Shown: positions 63,945-64,000 of the stretch, in pieces
Position numbering within the stretch: position 1 is the stretch's first letter
Layout of the letters: the number at the start of each line of letters is the position of its first letter
Source: Rugalucina vietnamica
Taxonomy: Eukaryota; Mollusca; Bivalvia; Lucinida; Lucinidae
Assembly (NCBI GenBank): GCA_964017185.1
Contig: OZ024877.1
Span: 8,162,006-8,226,005, forward strand
Direction of reading: 5' to 3'
Length of the DNA: 64,000 bases
Made by a program: the position numbers and the translations under genes
The notes under the pieces: generated by a model
The model's database searches: none
What the model saw: only the letters and a program-made list of their open reading frames with translations
What the model was told of the DNA's origin: nothing

Positions 63945-64000
63945 GGACCCATTGGGGCCCTGAGAATAATAGGTAGACTGCTTGTACCGCTCCAAGCAAA
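63945..64000 (-). repeat. SINE-like family S end, cut by the window edge
   Basis: 'cccattggggccctgag', 'aataggtagactgcttgtac' and 'cgctccaagcaaa' match the reverse of the family's 3' part. Confidence 0.65.

Overview
This is a stretch of an AT-rich, intron-rich animal genome, most likely a bivalve mollusc. The host gene has GT-AG introns. There is no bacterial gene organisation, and the repeat load is very high: foldback MITEs, tRNA-derived SINE heads, and the 'TTAGCTCACCTGAG' family that I associate with bivalve genomes. The bivalve call is inference; no species can be named.

Layout. 0.2-14.3 kb (+): the last 13 coding exons (530 codons) of 5-oxoprolinase (OPLAH), the glutathione-cycle enzyme. 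Its third intron holds a 4.8-kb tandem array made from the splice acceptor and 5' half of the next exon (95-bp period, about 45 copies). Other introns are full of MITEs and SINEs. 14.3-20.5 kb: MITEs and two TTAGCTCACCTGAG-family copies. 20.5-32.0 kb (-): a decayed BTB-BACK gene split by a young 10.55-kb Ty3/gypsy-type LTR retrotransposon. Its LTRs are about 99% identical, it has a 4-bp target duplication, and its pol order is protease-integrase-RT-RNase H (Gmr1-like). The retrotransposon itself carries two nested insertions. 32-38 kb: dispersed repeats, a LINE fragment and a 4 x 457-bp tandem array. 38.2-38.7 kb (+): an unrecognised 185-aa ORF with a myristoylation-type N terminus and a 96-bp internal duplication. 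39-49.6 kb: MITEs, SINEs, a second disrupted BTB first coding exon, and a 1.5-kb terminal-inverted-repeat element rich in CGATGG words. 49.6-53 kb (-): a degenerate non-LTR retrotransposon. 53.1-54.5 kb: a MULE-like element with long inverted termini and a candidate 11-bp target duplication, carrying a LINE zinc-finger ORF. 54.8-56 kb: a LINE fragment interrupted by a miniature LTR element (TRIM) with a tRNA-Leu primer site. 56.3-60.6 kb: a roughly 4-kb foldback element. 60.8-64 kb: a LINE fragment, a nested MITE and a SINE end.

How it fits together. Apart from OPLAH and possibly the 185-aa ORF, everything recognisable is mobile DNA or genes broken by it, often several layers deep. The most distinctive object is the exon-derived satellite in OPLAH. 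It sets dozens of copies of a decoy 3' splice site, each followed by an in-frame stop, ahead of the true exon. A smaller duplication of the same kind (acceptor plus exon 5' end) precedes a later exon.
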